This document shows positions 12,941 to 25,331 of a stretch of 64,000 bases of DNA, piece by piece. The stretch is taken from assembly GCA_026874595.1 (NCBI GenBank), contig CM049317.1, positions 19,121,882-19,185,881 of the forward strand, written 5' to 3'. How positions within the stretch are numbered: position 1 is the stretch's first letter; every line of letters starts with the position of its first letter. The translations under genes and the position numbers were made by a program. The stretch comes from Sipunculus nudus (Eukaryota; Annelida; Sipuncula; Golfingiida; Sipunculidae). The notes beneath the pieces are model-generated. The model saw only the letters and a list, made by a program, of their open reading frames with translations, was not told the DNA's origin and made no database searches.

Positions 12941-13871
12941 GAGCCTCTTTATCATTTTCATGGTGTGGCTAACACAATGATGATGGTTACCATGTAAAAA
13001 TAATTTTTTTTGTAAAAATGTGTTAAACTTTGATGTGAACATGAAACAAATCTAATTGATTCGCATTCATTTCAAAAGTGAACCGCGTGCCAGTTACAGG
13101 ACGGTCAAGTTCCTTGTTTCTGATTCTTAAGTTGGTCTCTTGATGACCTCATATTAAAATGAAATTATAACAACAACAAACCAATATATCAGAGATATTT
13201 ATATTTATTCATCATACTGTCAAATTTTTACTTTGTTTTTCTGTCCCTTGAGTTCATCAGTCACATTTGTAATAGATCGTTAATGTTGCTCTGCGTTATC
13301 CATCATGTACGGTCATTCATACAAACTGCATCTGAAATAACAAGATAGAAGTATTTGATTGTATTATCAAAGTTTAAAACTTTGTTTTAAATTCCTGCAA
13401 ATTAGAGTCATGCAATAAAATAATCAAGTAACCGTTACCAAATTAGACTAATTTATATAAACCAGCCACATCAGCCCTTGGTATTCAGAGAAATCAAGAT
13501 ATTAAGAGATTATATAATCATTAATATATGTATAATTGAAATAATACAAATATAACAATTGCATGAATAATAATATAAGGACTATATATTATCTGTGTGG
13601 TGGCATTTTCCATGTACTTCACATTGTTCAGAAATTTTCGACCTCTTCATAACCTTTTTTTATTAAAAAGTGACAGAATTCACTTTGTATTTTGAAACAA
13701 TGTATTGATTTATATATTTATAGGCATAGTGGAACAGATCACACACATCCTCATAGATTTTGAAATTAAACAAAAAACTAGATGTGGTCAGACAATGATC
13801 CTCAGAGGGCCCCGCGTTTCTGCTAGTGTTGGACTAGTTAACATATGGGTGAAAGATTAAGTTAAATTTGA

Positions 13872-16507
13872 ACAAGGGACCTATGGGTCACGGCGCTCAG
13901 CTGTCATATATGATAAAAAAAATATGATTTAGATATGATTCACGTGCTGGTTGTGTGTGGTAATAAATATAAGCTGTATGATGAGTTGTTGTTAAGCTTA
14001 TGTATGATTTTGATAGTATCTTTGGAGACAGGGAAGAAGATTGATTTCATTTATTTTATTAACGAATGGAGTACTATTGTCACACAGATTTTGACTTGGC
14101 CATATAACTTATAATCAGAACATATACTATAAGTTTAACTATTAATTAAAAAAATTACAAATACTGTCCCAAATATAATTTTTATTAAAAATAATAAGAT
14201 AATCTTATGTTTTTTAAAATGAAATATAACTGAAATGATTATTAAAATGATATTAAAGAATATATTCATGAATGCATTCATGAATACATTTTGTAAGTAT
14301 TTGCACTGGTATTCATATACTTTCATTTTTACCAGAATTCCCGTTCTTTATGCAAGAAATTTTATAATGGAGTACATATTCATATTCGTATTTAAATTCA
14401 ATTGCAAATTATTCGCACTATGTCGTTTATTTTATTCAGTTTTCACCAAACAATGATGTTGAGAATCCAGAATATACAAAATTAACACATTTAAATAATG
14501 ATCATAAGTACCTGGTTTTATGGCTTTTATTTATATTTAAAAAATCAATGTAATATATTCATTTTGGACTAATTTCACATCAATGTACACACTAGACACA
14601 GTAGGAATCTAGATTAATATTATCAACTGCATCTTTGTCTATCATTAATTTCCTTCATATGATCCCCAATCATTAGGAATGAATAATATGATTTACTTTT
14701 TTATCATTAAAATTGAACTAAAAATACCATAGCTGACTGCATGGTGTTATTTGGAATACATGACATTCTATCCATCGATACAAGATTCTTATATCATCAG
14801 TAACTGCAAGTTAATTTCCTGTTATTATAAACTAACAAATTCCTTTTCTATTTTCCTTTAATTTGTTATTAAAAACCAATAAAAATTTATTAATTTATTG
14901 TTTATTGATATGTTGTTGGTTAAAACTACTAGATGAGTTGGGTTGGACACCTCTATCAACTGTGGCTGGCCATTATATAATAAGCTGCCTGGAGCCCCAG
15001 TTTATGCCTCCCCTGAAGCACGCATAATTTGCTGAAAGTTTAACAAGGTCAACATACAGGTGACTCAAGAGGGGCTTGAGAGGGCCAAGGTCTGACATGG
15101 TCTCATAGAAACATTAACAAAAGCTACAATTTTTGGCCAATTTCTTTCAGCTTTCTAAACTGAAAAAGCTGAAATCCTTATGTGTGCATGACATGAACAT
15201 TATATCAACAGTGCTCACAGGAAACAAACGTGCCATGGTCAAAGTTGAGCAAAATTTAAGGTACTTATTTTATATTTATACTAATAACTTATAAAATTTG
15301 AAAAATTCAGAACTAATTTTGGGTATTAAATTAAATCTTGATTAAATAATGTTACATCCCTGACAAAAAAATCTCTAGCTTCAGCAATCTCCTTGTTAAG
15401 GGAGTCAATATATTTCTTGATTTTTTACAAAGTGCATTATGTTTGGGCCCATAACTCAAAACAATTACACAATACTGACATCATTTCTGGCATGTGCTTA
15501 GAGAATGTATAGAAAAATATTTATATTATATATGATTAAAGTCAGATCAGTTGTTTTGATATTAGGCAGTCTTGAAGTGTAACAATGGGTTTTTAATGGA
15601 AAAATGAAGTTTTTCATTAATATCTCGAAGGTATTAAGTCATAGTGACCAAATTCTTGGCATAGTAGGGGATTTTGGAGACATCTAATTGTATGCCAAAT
15701 TTTAGGAAATGAGAGCTGAAGCTGGGGAGCTGAGCTCTTGCAAACTGCATAACACTAGCTTGATGTAAACAATATGTTACATGGTGTTTGAAAACTTGAA
15801 TAAAATCTACAGTTTTTGATCAACTGGTTTCAAATTTTTGGTGTTAACAGACAATATGCTAACAAAAACATGCAGTACTTACAGGAAAAAAACGTGCCAT
15901 GGTCAAAGTTGGGCTAAATTTAAGGTACTAATTTTTTATTTTTGTTAATATTTTAAAAAATTTAAAAGATTTTGATCTAATTTTGGGTATAAAATTTAAT
16001 TTTGATTAATTAAAGTTGAATTAGTGAAAAAAAGTCCATAGCTTTAACATGTTTTGTGTTAAGTGATCAAATATCTTTCCTGATTTTTTACAAAATGCAT
16101 TATGTTTGGGCCCATAACTTTTTTAAATTATATAATACAGACATAATTTCTGGCATGTACATAGGAACTATATAGAGGAATATATATGGTAAATATGAGG
16201 AAAAACAGATGAGTGGTTTTGATATTAGGCAGTCCTGAAGTGTGAAAATAGGTTTTTAAAAAAAAAATTGAGGTTTTTCCTTAATTTCTCAGAAAAAACG
16301 AAGTTGCAAAGACCCAGTTTTCGGCTTGGTAGGAGATCTTGGGGACATCTAACATTATGCCGAATTTTGGATACCTAGGTCTTACGGTTTCAAAATGTGC
16401 CACATCTACTGACGGACGGACGGACAGACGGACGGACGGACAGACGGACGGACGACGGACAATGGACCACGACTATAGCTCAGATGACTTATAGTCAGCT
16501 GAGCTAA
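13872..16507 (+). mobile_element. pearl/HINE-like element copy D, full length
   Basis: The cleanest copy, 2.6 kb. The 5' end is ACAAGGGACCTATGGGTCAC and the 3' end has an ACGG microsatellite (16,410-16,458), a perfect-arm hairpin (TAGCTCAG / CTGAGCTA outer arms) and CTAA at 16,504-16,507. Two internal modules of about 680 bp lie at about 15,110-15,720 and 15,790-16,400. At about 14,055-14,070 the stretch 'tttattttattaacgaatgg' is uninterrupted; this is the intact version of the site into which the 11.8-kb transposon inserted at 45.87 kb. Confidence 0.75.
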
Positions 16508-16660
16508 AAATATGACAATCAGAAACAGGTTTTTTTTCCATATGCATGAGGGGAAAAATCCTACTGGATCAAATAATATTAAATAAGATATGTCTGAAAA
16601 AATGTGTGCATTAGAAAATCCCTGAATATAGTCTGATAGCCATATTTGATTTTGAGTAAG

Positions 16661-16880
16661 TCTGTAATTCAATAGGTCTGGAGCCCTCATAGGCAAGAAT
16701 GATGCCTGTGAAATTGGGAAAGCTGCAGTAGGTTGTTGTTGAGTTATCGCGTGCAAAAGAAAATCAGCGATCGGGCTGTGGCAGCCATATTGGGTTTCCA
16801 GCGGTTCTGTAATTCAATAGGTCTGGAGCCCTCATATGTACAAACTATTCCTGTAAATTTGTGAAAGCTGAAGTATGTTG
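16661..16880. repeat. 145-bp tandem duplication
   Basis: The phrase 'tctgtaattcaataggtctg' followed by 'gagccctcata' starts at 16,661 and again at 16,806, with similar following sequence (gtgaaa..gctg.agta.gttgtt). No coding evidence. Confidence 0.7.
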
Positions 16881-17109
16881 TTTTGTGAAAAAAAGGGGCC
16901 TTTCATAAATTACTACTAGCGTGATCTGATCGACTATAAGTACTCATTGCATTACATTAGTAGTACTTGAAATTTAGTTCTCATAGGTGCTCCTACATAA
17001 CAGCTTTGTTTTAGTGCATTAATCATTGTTACAGCAGCAAAAAAAATCAAACAAACTGATTTTCAGCCAACAGTGTGTGTTGTCATCCAGCAGTTACATA
17101 CATACCATG

Positions 17110-17235
17110 GAAATAGTAATCAGGCCTTCCGTGTAATGACTGAGCCATAAAACCAGTCATTACATAGAATGCCTGAAAATTTAAGTCATTTCTTGAAATG
17201 CCTGAGTTAATCAGTCATTACGTGTAATCTACAGT
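17110..17235. repeat. short repeats and inverted motifs around 'agtcattac'
   Basis: 'gtgtaatgactg' (about 17,132) faces 'cagtcattacgtgtaat' (about 17,210), with an additional 'cagtcattaca' between. This can fold into alternative hairpins and may be a small MITE remnant; its ends cannot be fixed. Confidence 0.4.
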
Positions 17236-17369
17236 TAGGCAGGTGATAGCTAGCTTTATATATTTATCACTTTAAATTTTATGTCTTTTTGTTAAGATTT
17301 GTCATAGCGTATGAACTCTGTGTTGGAGAGTTTTGGGACCTCATGCAATTCTACAGCTAAAATTCTTAC

Positions 17370-17548
17370 CTCTGACGACTACCAGGGGTTATAAGGTAGA
17401 GACTGCCACTTTCTTGGTCGGTGTCACAACAGGCTTCAGGTTCGCCGTATATGAAGTTGTCAGGGACCGATTGTTGCGGTGTTGAAAGAAATAATCCTCC
17501 CGAAATTGTCTTTCTACTTGGTTCACTCCTTATAAGTAAGCTTTAGCT
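17370..17548 (-). CDS. candidate internal exon, unknown gene
   Basis: Read on the minus strand, this segment is bounded by an acceptor (ttattttatttcag, exon from 17,548) and a strong donor (CAGAG|GTAAGAATT at 17,370/17,369). One frame is open for most of its length and looks protein-like (central peptide NFIYGEPEACCDTDQESGS). In that frame a TAA lies in the second codon after the acceptor, so either the acceptor is a few bases further in (AAAG|CTTAC) or this is the first coding part of the exon. I do not recognise the protein. A second exon candidate lies upstream on the same strand at 19.6-19.7 kb. Confidence 0.35.
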
Positions 17549-18553
17549 CTGAAATAAAATAAAATTACAGGGTCACATGGTTAATTGTCACCAAAAAATT
17601 TGAAAAAAAAAGGAACAGGTGTTATCAAATATCCTATATGGACCCGGAATTAAATGTAGGCACTGTATTGTAATTTTTGAAAGAAAAAGAGTGTTAGTCC
17701 GACATTAACTGAAAACACCATTGCTAAACAATTTAATAAAAGCGACTGATGTTCATATATATATATTTTTTTCTAATTCATTTGTAATCTAGCAATTTAG
17801 ATGAATTTACATGAAATACAGTCATTAATATAGTGATTAATGTCTATTATAATATATGTTTGTTTGCAATAGAAATCATGACTGTTGCATGCATGATATA
17901 TATGTCAACTTAAACTTAACTTTAACGTTATATACTTTTTAACTGTAAAAAGTTGTAATATTTGTAAATTAATCTCTTATAAATTCTTCTATAAACATAT
18001 GGTTTATATACATTTATTGTACAAATTTAATATTAAGACATGCACCAGCATCACTGGGAATGATCACTTCCACATATTTATTATTTATGTCATTATATAA
18101 TTTTCTTTGTCACTAAACATGATCACTCAACATATGTAAAATCATGTGGTCTGGTGGTCCTCTGCAAATATCCTTTTGTGAATTCTTCACACAAGATTTA
18201 TACTAAACAGTTAACCTATTCATCACCTGCCATAATCAAAATAATTTATGGTTACGTTACATATACACAATATGTTAACCACTAGACAGCTTACCCGGGA
18301 ATGCTTGATGCTCTTTTATGTTATGCTGGTGTTCTCCTCTTTCTTCATGAGCGGCTTCATAATTCTTATGTTTTTCTTTACATTCATTTCACACTTTGCC
18401 TTCATCTCAATAGGGCTTCACAGCATTGATGCCTAGGAGACATCTACAAATGAGTTTTCTTTAAGAGAATAATACTTTGGTATAAATGTAGATATCATAA
18501 ATCGAGTGTATATGTATTTGTTCTCAAATTCATCGTAAATATTAAACTTTACA

Positions 18554-18559
<6 letters not shown>

Positions 18560-18636
<77 letters not shown>

Positions 18637-18756
18637 AGCGAAAGTTAAGATAAACAGTGATAGACTTACTAGTTTATTAACACACAGTCTGTCTAAAAGG
18701 ACTCATTGTTTATCGTAATTTTCGCTTCAACTACAGACTAACACGGCTATACCACT

Positions 18757-18838
<82 letters not shown>
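18560..18838. repeat. long (TA)n / (TG)n microsatellite pair flanking a hairpin
   Basis: Two long TA runs (18,559-18,619 with a TG tail to 18,637, and 18,760-18,835) enclose about 120 bp of unique sequence with an inverted repeat, annotated separately. Confidence 0.95.
18638..18733. repeat. inverted repeat (small MITE-like hairpin)
   Basis: The arm 'gcgaaagttaagataaaca' at 18,638 pairs with 'tgtttatcgtaattttcgc' near 18,714-18,732. The arms are about 23 nt with roughly four or five mismatches and a loop of about 45 nt. It is flanked on both sides by TA microsatellite, as expected of a TA-targeting MITE. Confidence 0.6.
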
Positions 18839-19568
18839 GGTCTCTGTAACATATTTCAAATCCAGTTAAGTATAAGGGTTTTTTAAATAAAGTAATATGT
18901 TTCCAGTGTATGTTTATTCAAATCCAGGTTTGTCCAAGTATATGTTAATTAAAACTAGGTTATAATACATAATATATAATACAATGTATTTCATAATAAA
19001 CTCAGAAATGGAACAAAGGTCTTTAGACATTATTATTTACATATTTCATTTCAATGTATAAATATTATTCTCTGAATATCAGGAAGGAGAGCTGATACAC
19101 TGACCATCTCCCCTTGCTCCAAAACGGGGGTATACCCTCACCCCCCCCCCCCCCCCTGTATTGACGCCCCTGCATGGTCTTGTATTGCTAGGGTCAGGAC
19201 TGTACATTGCCCAGACTTATACATTAATCAACCCTAAATTGTTTCAGTGATATATGTTATTCCATATTTATTGCCATGTTGGTTTATCAAAATTGTCATA
19301 TGTCGATTCGCTATAACCTGACATAAACTCAGGCTGTTGCCCTGAACAGAGCATGAGCTAGTAACACAGCTAGAACATATACAGCTAGAACAAAGAACAC
19401 AGCTAGAAGCAGCCTGCTGTTCCTTTTTTACATATCATCTTGTATGGCTGGGTCAGAATGTGTTTTATGAAGAAAAATAAATATTTCAGGTGGGATACTC
19501 TGAATAATGAACAGTTTATCCTAATATCTTAACTGTACATATGAACATATAATTCATGTACTACTTAC

Positions 19569-19736
19569 CATATACTGGTGGTTCGGCAAAATCGAGCTCT
19601 GTCAGAATGAACTGGACCATCTTTACGCACAAAAATTTTTGTCAAAATCTGCTTGAACTTCCCTTTGTAGATAAATGCCCCACTGACCCCCACATAACCT
19701 TTCTTTGTTGTTCCGCTGGCTGGCTGGCGATCTGGT
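19569..19736 (-). CDS. candidate internal exon, unknown gene
   Basis: On the minus strand the segment runs from an acceptor (gctgttacag|ACCAG at 19,736) to a near-consensus donor (ATATG|GTAAGTAG at 19,569). The frame is open throughout and has normal protein composition; its centre reads GYVGVSGAFIYKGKFKQIL, followed by a basic, Cys-containing tail (RARFCRTTSI). Length is 168 nt. I do not recognise the domain. It may belong to the same transcript as the exon candidate at 17.4-17.5 kb, but the phases do not join directly, so an intermediate exon would be needed. Confidence 0.4.
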
Positions 19737-19869
19737 CTGTAACAGCATCTGGTATTACATAATACCCAGATGATGCAGCCTCACTGGCTTGACAGTATAT
19801 GTTGTAGGCCAGATCCAAATGCAGTCCAGTTTAATTAGAACTGGCCTAAAAGTACAGATCAGGAATGGA

Positions 19870-19998
19870 ATATATATATATATGATAAATATATAAATAT
19901 ATAAATATATATATGATAAATATGTATATATATGATAAATATATAAATATATATATATATGATAAATATAAATATATATACGGGATAAATATATATAC

Positions 19999-20051
<53 letters not shown>

Positions 20052-20230
20052 GGGATAAATAAATAAATATATATATGCCAGTAAAAGGGATATATATATA
20101 TAGGGGATAAATATATAGGGGATAAATATATATATATATATATATATATATGGGATAAATATGATGTATATAAATGAAAATATGGGATAATATATGTATA
20201 TTTAATGTGGGATAAATATGTATATAAATA

Positions 20231-20292
<62 letters not shown>
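19870..20292. repeat. compound TA / GATAAATA microsatellite
   Basis: TA runs are mixed with 'tgataaatata' and 'gggataaata' units and end in a pure TA tract at 20,231-20,290. The 150-codon Tyr/Ile open frames here are artefacts. Confidence 0.95.
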
Positions 20293-20294
<2 letters not shown>

Positions 20295-22290
20295 CCACTA
20301 GTTAAAGGAATTCGGCTTAAACCCATGGTTATTGACTGAAAGAAGAAAAGCTGATTATTGATAATCGGTCGAATATTTTTTTAATTTATGTATCTTCTTT
20401 ATAAAGGTGGAATCAGCTGTATAGGATTATACTTTAATATTGACCAAGTAAATGCTCGCTGAATGGTTATGGTTTATAATCTATTTAATCGGGTACATTT
20501 ATGCATAATCGATCATAAATGGTTATGTGTACACACATTCAGTAATAAGTTATATCATCCCAGTAAAATACCCTTAATTAAGGAGACGGGGTACAAAACA
20601 ACGAATAGAATTAAAACTTAATCTTGCACAATCGATAAATGTTAAAAGCCCGACCATTGCTTAGAATAACAGGGGGATGTAGAAATTTTAACTTATTTTA
20701 CTAATATTTTAGGTATAATCTTATAGAGCATGTTCACGATAAAATATATGGAACATAAAATAATCGACTTTTTTTATCTTTCAAAATACCAATAGTGTAT
20801 CTCAAGTGAACACTAGAGATTAATGAGCTTTACAAAATACAAATTGTCCATGAAATTTTAATCATGCACATAAGCTGATCCTATGTGGAAACCCTGTATA
20901 TGTACATATTTGTTCCCTTACTTCAAATTTCGTCACGGTTGCTTTTTGTCGAAACAAAAGTCGATGACCCTTGTGACTTTATTAAAGTTTAATGGGATTG
21001 CTAGTGTTTTTGTAACATGTGTTCTATGTGGACTGTAAGAGAATCCTATATTTAATAAAGTAGTTAAGTCACATGTGAAAGATGGCAGTTTATACTTGTC
21101 CCATAGTTTACTATTACATGTTTATATATTATGAAAAACGCATCTTTGTATCTTCATAAATTTTATTGGAAGCAAGTTTGATGTGGATGCCCAGTGTAAT
21201 AAGAATCTAGTCAGATACAAACTGCGGTGCCCGTGAGAGACGGAGGCATTTCACCTTAACATCGTCGACAGAAAACATCGTCGGCAGTCGAGAAATTAGA
21301 GTCATTTTAGAAATTATGCTTTCAAAATATTTTTTGGGATCGAGAAATAAGAGGGATCGCCAAACTGGAATAAATACGGTATTATCTTAACTAAAATATC
21401 TAGGTCAAGAGTTTTACCACATTAAAAGGACCTTTAGATACTAAAACCAGTGCGATTTATTCTAAAGATTAAGTTTACTACTGCGGTACTCTGTAGACTT
21501 TAATTTGTCCTGCAAATCAAGAAAGCAATTGAAGCATTTAATCCAGGCAAGGACACGCATGAGCCCTAAGTAGTACTTTCAGGTGAATTTAAACTCTCGT
21601 GCTCTGAGAAGTACAACAAATCCATCATCAAACTACATCTATATGTTATGTGTGTAAACATAATAGTCTTTCACCTTAGCAAAACTCCGATACTCTCCCA
21701 TTATCCAACTCAGAGAAATGTTTAATATATAGAAAATGCCGGAATATTCATTATTCAAGGATGTCATCAATGTTGTCTTCAATGCTTGCTAGTTGAATTT
21801 ATAGCAATATGCTTGTAGCCAGCCCACTTGAGAATTTTGCGGGCTCAATGACAACTCCATAATTTATTGTAATATGAAAGTTGAAAATGGGAAGTATTTA
21901 GCTAAAGTTAGTAAAATTAAAGTTGAAAATGGGGTGCATTTAGCTTAATTAAGACCCTAAAGGGCCTATAAATAAATGTGAAATTGAACTTGCACGGTCT
22001 GTCAGACAAATAGCACAAAATGTGGTTTTGGTCTAGTACGTCAAGCAGATAATCCATTGTCCGCAGTACATGGGCACAAGTTCAGTTGTACAATGTTTGC
22101 ATGTGAAAATAAATTAAATTTGTCCTTCGGTACATAAGATCAGTATTTATAGATCCACCACAAGATACCTAAAGGAACTCAAAAATATCCCGGCAGTAAT
22201 AAATATAAATAAAACACTGATACTTATCCAAGACGCATCTAGTGAAAAAAGTTCGAACTTTGCAAAAATGGGTAAATTTGTCACTCATGT
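20293..22290. other. no gene seen
   Basis: About 2 kb of AT-rich sequence. Between 21,870 and 21,950 the phrase 'aaagttgaaaatgggg' is repeated, but there is no coding frame, RNA gene or element end that I can support. Confidence 0.4.
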
Positions 22291-22309
22291 TAATGTTTTT
22301 ATTGCTATA

Positions 22310-22880
22310 GCCGTGTAAGGAATTAAACCCATGTGGGAGCCTTGTAGGCCCCATGTAGGCCCGACCTGATATTGTAGGCCTACTATAAATTTGCCTGTTC
22401 TGTTCTGAAAGAGATATAAACAAACAAAGATTGAATCAAAATATTATATCAAATAAACTGAAAGCATACCAAGCACTGTGATGGGTTCCCACGCCAATGC
22501 TAGCAAAATTAATAGACACTGAAACTTGCCCATGAAACAGACAGGTTTTGCCACGTGAGGCCCATGTGATGGACCCTTGTGGAACCCTCATATTCAAATC
22601 TATTTTCTCTGAATGCTCTAAATTTTGTTTGTTTAACGAATCTTTAGTGGAATGTTTAAATATGTTACCAGCAAATTAGTTTCATATTTGTGAAAAACTC
22701 ACATGTAAGAAATATAATGTTGTTTTTCTTACATGGGGCGGGCAAGGGGTCAACATGGGCAAACCCCGTGGGAGTGCCCATATGAATTCCTTCTGGGGCC
22801 CATGTGGGAAATTATGGCCCATCAATATCCCACGTAAGCCCATGTGTTCCCACATGGGGCCCTACTGAATCCCACCAGGC
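22310..22880. repeat. diverged 'CCCATGTGGG' repeat
   Basis: Contains many imperfect copies of the motif CCCATGTGGG / CCCACATGGG (for example near 22,330, 22,350, 22,560, 22,800 and 22,850), resembling the 12.4-12.9 kb minisatellite without its regular 44-bp period. Probably a decayed copy of the same family. Confidence 0.5.
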
Positions 22881-23336
22881 TATGCTGTTAGGGAAATTGT
22901 CTGACGCTGATCTTCATATAAACTAAAATGATGTACCAATTAAGAATAATAAATTTCTTCTCAACTTTATCATATATTTGTTGGTCCACGATGTTCCGGG
23001 GTTTGGATTTTTTTTAAGTGGGAGGGAGGGGGTATCACATTCAGGCATATGACCATTGTGTTTTAATAAGTTAAAAAAGGTAATTACCGTATATTTTTTC
23101 TTAAATATTTTTTCCAACTGTTTAGGGCTTCTTCCTTTGAAAATTTATGATGAAGGAAATTCTTATAAAATAATTAGGCCTATTCTTGGACACAACGTGA
23201 CCTAAAACACAAGAAATAATCAGTTGACACTTTCTATAGATATATTACTACTATAACTTTAAAACTGCAGGGCTGTTTCAGTTAAAAAAAAGTAAATAAA
23301 TTACATGAAACCTATATTATACATGGAAAACACATA

Positions 23337-23462
23337 TATATCAGTGGGGCAGTCCCCGCTCCTGTATGGGGACAAGTAAAAGTTTTATGTTATTTAGCCA
23401 GGTGTGGAATACCTATAGATGTAATATATTTACGCCGTTTCATGCTGAAAAAGCATAGCTTT

Positions 23463-23509
<47 letters not shown>

Positions 23510-23853
23510 ATACATATATAATATTTATTTGTATCGTTTACTATATAATATTTGCAAGGCGACATGCCTGTTCGTATCATATTGGAGTTGATGTGACAAT
23601 ATTTATTCACAATAAGTTTATATGTTTACATGCGTACGAAAGGGGTTCAGGTCACGCTCGCTTCCCCTTCCTGTCCAGTCAGGCGGGGAAGGCTTACCGC
23701 GCATCATAACATTTTCTATATTAATATATCAGTGAGGCCGTCCCCGCTCCTGTATGGAGACAAGTAAAAGTTCTATGTTATTAAGCCAGGTGTGGAATAC
23801 CCATTGGTGTAATATATTTATGCCGTTTCATGCTGAAAAAGCATAGCTTTTAC

Positions 23854-23904
<51 letters not shown>

Positions 23905-24240
23905 AAATATTTATTTGTATCGTTTACTATATAATATTTGCAAGGCGACATGCCTGTTCGTATCATATTGGAGTTGATGTGACAATATTTATTCACAATA
24001 AGAATATATGTTTACATGCATACTAAAAGGGGTTCAGGTCACGCTCGCTTCCCCTTCCTGTCCAGTCAGGCGGGGAAGGCTTACCGCGCATCATAACATT
24101 TTCTATATTAATATATCAGTGAGACAGTCCCCGTTCCTGTGTGGGGACAAGTACATGTTCAATGTTGTTAAGCTAGGTGTGGAAACTATTGATGTAATAT
24201 ATTTACACGGTTTGTTGATAAAAAAAAAAAAAAAAACATA
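23337..24240 (+). repeat. 387-bp tandem repeat, about 2.3 units
   Basis: Units start at 'tatatcagtg(g/a)g' near 23,337, 23,725 and 24,112, a period of 387-388 bp. Each complete unit holds a TA microsatellite, 'gcaaggcgacatgcctgttc' and a conserved GC-rich block (gtcacgctcgcttccccttc). The third unit is truncated and ends in a poly(A) run. Divergence between units is a few percent by eye. Confidence 0.9.
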
Positions 24241-24439
24241 GCTTTCATAAATATTTTTATCATTCATCGAACGTAGGGTGGAAACAAATTAAAGTATGCC
24301 TGTTATATATTTATCTTTTGTCATATTTTTTATTATGATGAAGAGTTGTGGATCGTTTTGTGAGTGTGCAGCAGGAATGAAAAATGTTCATGGTAATTAG
24401 AATATTAATAATTATAATACTTTTGAGATACGTCCAAAA

Positions 24440-24634
24440 CACACAATAACTGTCTCCGCCATGACACCTGTCCCTCTTTTTAAGACACGACCCAAGAGTA
24501 CCGTAGCCTGAGTATTATGAGCCAATAAACCCACTCCGCTTTTTTTTCTTACATCCTTCATTAGAACGCCTTTTCATTGACCGGTCCCCTTAGAACGGAC
24601 CAACCGACGCCCCATCAGAGCCCGGTATCAATAT
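24440..24634 (+). repeat. promoter-like repeat unit, copy 1 (left flank of LTR element)
   Basis: Contains 'ttcttacatccttcatta', 'ggtccccttagaacggacca' and 'cccatcagagcccggtatca', which recur in the same order at 28,990-29,093 and partly at 29,935-29,995. The LTR element sits just after 'cccggtatcaatat' in this copy. In the copy at 29,093 the corresponding position runs directly into 'gtctcctataacc'. Confidence 0.75.
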
Positions 24635-25331
24635 TGTTATGGAGTGAGAAAGGGTGTATATGTGACTTGACATATATTTAAAGGAATATTTCAATATTTC
24701 ATCTAAAATTTACTTTAGAGGCAAATGAAAATCAATCTTGGTTACAGTCTGTTCTGATATTCAGACAGAGCCAAAGAATTATTAATGTTCATCAGACGAC
24801 CAAGTATCTAATGGTAATTCAGTATGTTTGTAGAGCCTAAATGTTCTCTCACAAATTAGCTCTAAATTGGTTTCTATGATGAGGCAGGCAGATTATGTTT
24901 ATACGAGTCTGTAAATAGGACTTGTAGGTCAGTCTATAACTGGATGTATGTCAGGTCAGACTTGGGATTGTCCATAGACCTTTGTCCAATCAGATCTCAC
25001 GTAAGTTAGGAGGAACACTTACAACTCTGATGTAATTGTGACCTACTTTGGGTCATCCAATAAGGTTTAGCTTTTATGACGAAATGCAGAAATATGGATA
25101 TGAATGTCTCATATGTCACGTGAAAGCTGTGTAACAAAACTATCTGTAGTGCGCACAGAGAGTGAGTCAGAGAGAGAGAGTGAGTCAGAGAGAGAGAGAG
25201 AGACGGTCCCAGACCGCTTGCTATTGAATAAAGACTTCTATCATCAAACTGGTCTTGGAACATTGTCTGCCACGCGCATCAGCAACCGTATGTGATACAG
25301 GTGGGGACATCCCCAACCCCGCATCGTATCA
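24635..25331 (+). repeat. 5' LTR
   Basis: Begins TGTTATGGAGTGAG. It includes a (GA)n/GAGTCA stretch (25,160-25,202) and a polyadenylation signal AATAAA at about 25,227. Over the first 686 bp it appears identical to the 3' LTR. The last 11-12 bases differ, so the exact end is uncertain by about 12 bp. Confidence 0.85.

Noticed and set aside
19846-20326. 150-codon Tyr/Ile-rich open frames
   Set aside because: Products of a TA/GATAAATA microsatellite.
25006-25263. Identical 85-codon minus-strand frames at 25.0 and 28.6 kb as duplicated genes
   Set aside because: They lie inside the two LTRs and cross the GA tract; they are identical because the LTRs are.
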